This document shows, piece by piece, positions 61,357 through 64,000 of a DNA stretch of 64,000 nucleotides. The position numbers and the translations under genes were made by a program. Source of the DNA: Holophagales bacterium. GTDB lineage: Bacteria; Acidobacteriota; Thermoanaerobaculia; Multivoradales; JAGPDF01. Location of the stretch: positions 2,077,501 through 2,141,500 of the forward strand of contig CP064972.1 in NCBI GenBank assembly GCA_016699405.1. The letters are read 5' to 3'. How positions within the stretch are numbered: the first letter of the stretch is position 1; each line of letters opens with the position of its first letter. The notes under the pieces were generated by a model. It was not told the origin of the DNA. It was given only the letters and a program-made list of their open reading frames with translations, and made no database searches.

Positions 61357-64000
61357 GCCGAAACGAGGAGATCCGTCCGGGCAGCGCCGTCCCGGGCCTC
61401 GACGCCGAGACGCGTCGCGAGGCGGCCCGCCTGAAGATGTCGCGCAAGCCGATGGGCTTCGCCGGCAAGGTGGCGGAAGCGTTTCTCGACTCGAAGCTGA
61501 CGCCGCTCCTGGTCGTCGCATCGCTCCTGCTCGGTGCCTTCGCCGTCCTGGTGACGCCGCGCGAAGAGGAGCCGCAGATCCAGGTGCCGATGATCGACGT
61601 CTTCGTCCAGCTTCCCGGCGCCGACGCCGGAGAGGTCGAACGTCGCGTCATCGCGCCGCTCGAGAAGGTGCTCTACGAAATTCCGGGCGTCGAGCACGTC
61701 TATTCGACCTCGCAGCCGTCGGGCGGCATGATCATCGTCCGTTACCTCGTCGGCACTGACCCGGACCAGGCGGTGTTGCGGGTGCACGCCAAGCTCGCCG
61801 AGGTGGCGGCCAGCCTGCCGCAGGGAGCCGCGCCGCCGATCGTCGCGCCGCGCGGCATCGACGACGTGCCGGTGCTCGCCTACACCCTGTGGTCCCGCCG
61901 TGCCGCGCCGCTCGAGCTGCGGCAGGTCGCCAGCGAGCTGAAGGCCGAGCTGACGCGCCACCCGCGGGTCGCTCAGGTGGCCGTGCTCGGCGGTGTCCGG
62001 CGGGCGGTGCAGGTGCGCTTCGACCGCGAACGCCTGGCGGCGCACCAGGTCTCGATCCTTCAGGTGGCACAGGCGCTCTCCGGCATGAACTGGAAGCTCC
62101 CGGCGGGATCGTTCGCCGCCGCGAATCACGAAGTCGAGGTGGAGGTCGGGAACCTCTTCCAGAGCGCCGACGAGGTCGCTGCGGCGGTGGTCGGCGTCTA
62201 CGGCGGTCGGCCGGTCTTCCTGCGCGACGTCGCCCTCGTCACCGACGGAGCGGACGAGCCCAGCCAGTACGTCTGGATGACCGCCGGAGTCGCCGCGGCG
62301 GCCAAGGGGCTGCCGGAAGGGCTCGACGTGCCGGCGGTGACCGTCGCGGTCTCGAAGAAGCCGGGGACGAACGCCGTGCAACTGGTCGCCGAGCTCGACG
62401 GTCTCGTCGAGCGGCTGAAGGGGCCGGTGATCCCGTCGCAGGTCGAGGTGACCAAGACCCGCGACTACGGATTCACCGCCGACGAGAAGTCGTCCGAGCT
62501 GATGAAGCACCTGGGACTGGCCACGCTCTCGGTGGTGGCGCTGATGGCGCTGGCGCTCGGTCGGCGCGAGGCGGTCGTCGTGGCGGTGGCTGTGCCGGTG
62601 ACGCTCGCCCTGACCCTGGCGGCCTCCTACCTCTTCGGCTACACGCTCAATCGCGTCACCCTGTTTGCCCTCATCTTCGCCATCGGCATCCTGGTCGACG
62701 ACGCGATCGTGGTGGTCGAGAACATCCACCGTCACTATCAGCTCGGCTGGACGAGCCCGCGGCATGCCACCGTCTTCGCCACCGACGAGGTGGGCAATCC
62801 GACGATCCTGGCGACGCTGACGGTGATCGGCGCGCTGCTGCCGTTGGCCTTCGTCTCGGGACTGATGGGGCCGTACATGCGGCCGATCCCGATCAACGCC
62901 TCAGCGGCCATGGTCTTCTCGCTGCTGGTGGCGTTCGTGGTCTCGCCCTGGCTGACCTTCCGGCTCTTCCGCAAGCACGCCGAGGCGATGGCGGCGATCG
63001 GGCACGCGGCGCCCGACGCCGAGACGGCCGAGGAGACCCGGCTGCATCGCCTCTACCAGAAGCTCTTCGCGCCGCTCCTGGCGAGTCCGGTCAAGCGCTG
63101 GGCGCTCCTCGGCGCGGTGGGCGTGCTGCTCCTGGCCGCGGTGGCACTCTTCCCGGCCCGGTTGGCGGTGGTCAAGATGCTGCCGCACGACAACAAGAGC
63201 GAATTGCAGGTCGTCGTCGACATGCCCGAAGGGACGACGCTCGAGCAGACGGCGGCGGTGGCGCGGGAGCTGGCCGCGGCGGCCCGTACCCGACCCGAGG
63301 TGTCCGACATCCAGACCTACGTCGGCACGACCTCGCCCTTCAACTTCAACGGCCTCGTCCGGCACTACTTCCTGCGCTCCGGCCCGCTGGTGGCCGATCT
63401 GCAGGTCAACCTGCTGCCCAAGCACGAGCGCGACCGTGCCAGCCATCCGTTCGCCAAGGAGCTGCGGACCCTGTTGGCGCCGATCGCGGCGCGGCACGGT
63501 GCGAACGTCAAGGTGGCCGAGGTCCCGCCGGGACCGCCGGTGCTCTCGACCCTGGTGGCCGAGGTCTACGCGCCGACGCTCGAGCAGCGGGTCGACCTCG
63601 CCGGCAAGGTGCGGGCGGTGTTCGAGTCGACGCCCGGCGTGGTCGACGTCGATTGGTACGTGGAAGGTCCGGGAGAACGCGTCGAGCTGCGGATCGACCG
63701 CGAGAAGGCGGCGCGCTCCGGCATCTCGGCCGAGGCGATCGTCCGCACCGTGCGGGTCGGTCTCGCCGGCGCCGAGGTCGGGCGCCTCGCCGTGTCGCAG
63801 GCGCGCGAGGAGGTGCCGTTGGTCCTGCGTCTCGACCGCGCCCAGCGCTCGAGCATCGCCGAGCTGCTCGCCGTCGACGTCCACGGCAGTGCCGGACAAC
63901 TGGTGCCGTTGCGTGAGCTGGTGACCCCGCTGCCGCCGGCGGCGCGCGAGCGGTTCATCTACCACAAGAACCTGCGTCCGGTGACCTACGTCCTCGGCGA
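61353..64000 (+). CDS. RND efflux permease, incomplete at window edge
   Basis: About 882 codons from the GTG at 61353 to the window end with no stop, so the C-terminal part of a usual 1040-1100-residue AcrB-type pump is missing. The N-terminal first helix (LTPLLVVASLLLGAFAVLVTPREEEPQIQVP), the porter-domain start (VFVQLPGADAGEVERRVIAPLE) and the proton-relay helix GILVDDAIVVVENI with its Asp pair are intact. PREEEPQI fits the subgroup near metal or HAE-type pumps with EEP motifs. Substrate is not predictable. Confidence 0.92.
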   Translation, partial: MSRNEEIRPGSAVPGLDAETRREAARLKMSRKPMGFAGKVAEAFLDSKLTPLLVVASLLLGAFAVLVTPREEEPQIQVPMIDVFVQLPGADAGEVERRVIAPLEKVLYEIPGVEHVYSTSQPSGGMIIVRYLVGTDPDQAVLRVHAKLAEVAASLPQGAAPPIVAPRGIDDVPVLAYTLWSRRAAPLELRQVASELKAELTRHPRVAQVAVLGGVRRAVQVRFDRERLAAHQVSILQVAQALSGMNWKLPAGSFAAANHEVEVEVGNLFQSADEVAAAVVGVYGGRPVFLRDVALVTDGADEPSQYVWMTAGVAAAAKGLPEGLDVPAVTVAVSKKPGTNAVQLVAELDGLVERLKGPVIPSQVEVTKTRDYGFTADEKSSELMKHLGLATLSVVALMALALGRREAVVVAVAVPVTLALTLAASYLFGYTLNRVTLFALIFAIGILVDDAIVVVENIHRHYQLGWTSPRHATVFATDEVGNPTILATLTVIGALLPLAFVSGLMGPYMRPIPINASAAMVFSLLVAFVVSPWLTFRLFRKHAEAMAAIGHAAPDAETAEETRLHRLYQKLFAPLLASPVKRWALLGAVGVLLLAAVALFPARLAVVKMLPHDNKSELQVVVDMPEGTTLEQTAAVARELAAAARTRPEVSDIQTYVGTTSPFNFNGLVRHYFLRSGPLVADLQVNLLPKHERDRASHPFAKELRTLLAPIAARHGANVKVAEVPPGPPVLSTLVAEVYAPTLEQRVDLAGKVRAVFESTPGVVDVDWYVEGPGERVELRIDREKAARSGISAEAIVRTVRVGLAGAEVGRLAVSQAREEVPLVLRLDRAQRSSIAELLAVDVHGSAGQLVPLRELVTPLPPAARERFIYHKNLRPVTYVLG

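Overview
The window is very GC-rich bacterial chromosome (roughly 70% G+C by eye; the first ~4.5 kb is visibly lower). Genes are packed tightly with ATGA, GTGA and TTGA overlaps and many GTG or TTG starts. The set of genes (exopolysaccharide locus with ExeA-like ATPase, beta-propeller signalling protein, lamin-tail nuclease, DmsA/DmsBC-type Mo enzyme, Tes-like radical SAM enzyme) would suit an Acidobacteriota lineage such as Thermoanaerobaculia. That placement is inferred from gene content; no rRNA, tRNA or marker gene is present to prove it. No CRISPR array was seen.

Region 1 (1-9.5 kb) is accessory and eroded. It holds unrecognised membrane and soluble proteins, a probable IS110-type transposase remnant, a Nudix-like protein coupled to an unknown 434-aa protein, a HicB-like antitoxin beside a HicA-like toxin broken by an amber codon, PlsC, an RNase II-family enzyme, and a collapsed RHH/RelE toxin-antitoxin locus. 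Region 2 (9.5-15.3 kb) has a DmsA-like molybdenum enzyme with a fused DmsB-DmsC partner, divergent from katG. Region 3 (15.5-26 kb) has small secreted and membrane proteins, an RHH/beta-helix pair next to an operator-like dyad, an intact HigB-HigA pair, and a three-gene set (esterase, NTP-carrier-like MFS, Tat-exported SDR). A large propeller-GGDEF protein follows. Two nearly identical inverted copies of a 180/215-bp MITE-like repeat bracket the three-gene set.

Region 4 (26-47.8 kb) is a large exopolysaccharide locus built as two divergent arms around 40.2-40.3 kb. The left arm carries a nucleotidyltransferase/beta-helix/sugar-transferase fusion, a GT2, a priming phosphosugar transferase, Wza-like export lipoprotein, Wzz/Wzc-like co-polymerase, ExeA-like ATPase, two multi-pass glycosyltransferase-type proteins, a GT4, a Wzx-type flippase and an alkaline-phosphatase-fold hydrolase. 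The right arm carries two GT4s, a sugar-transferase/WecG fusion, a STAS protein, a Wzy/WaaL-type protein, a GT2 and a nucleotidyltransferase-like protein. A REC-PP2C-HATPase regulator follows directly, so the locus probably carries its own partner-switch control, comparable in logic to SypA/SypE of Vibrio.

Region 5 (49.5-64 kb) holds a GAF/PAS hybrid histidine kinase with REC and HPt, a secreted endonuclease I with duplicated lamin-tail-like domains, a TVP38/VTT membrane protein, a GIY-YIG protein, an Lgt-like/2-TM/Tes-like radical SAM set that may act in membrane lipid chemistry, and a TolC-MFP-RND efflux operon that runs off the right edge.
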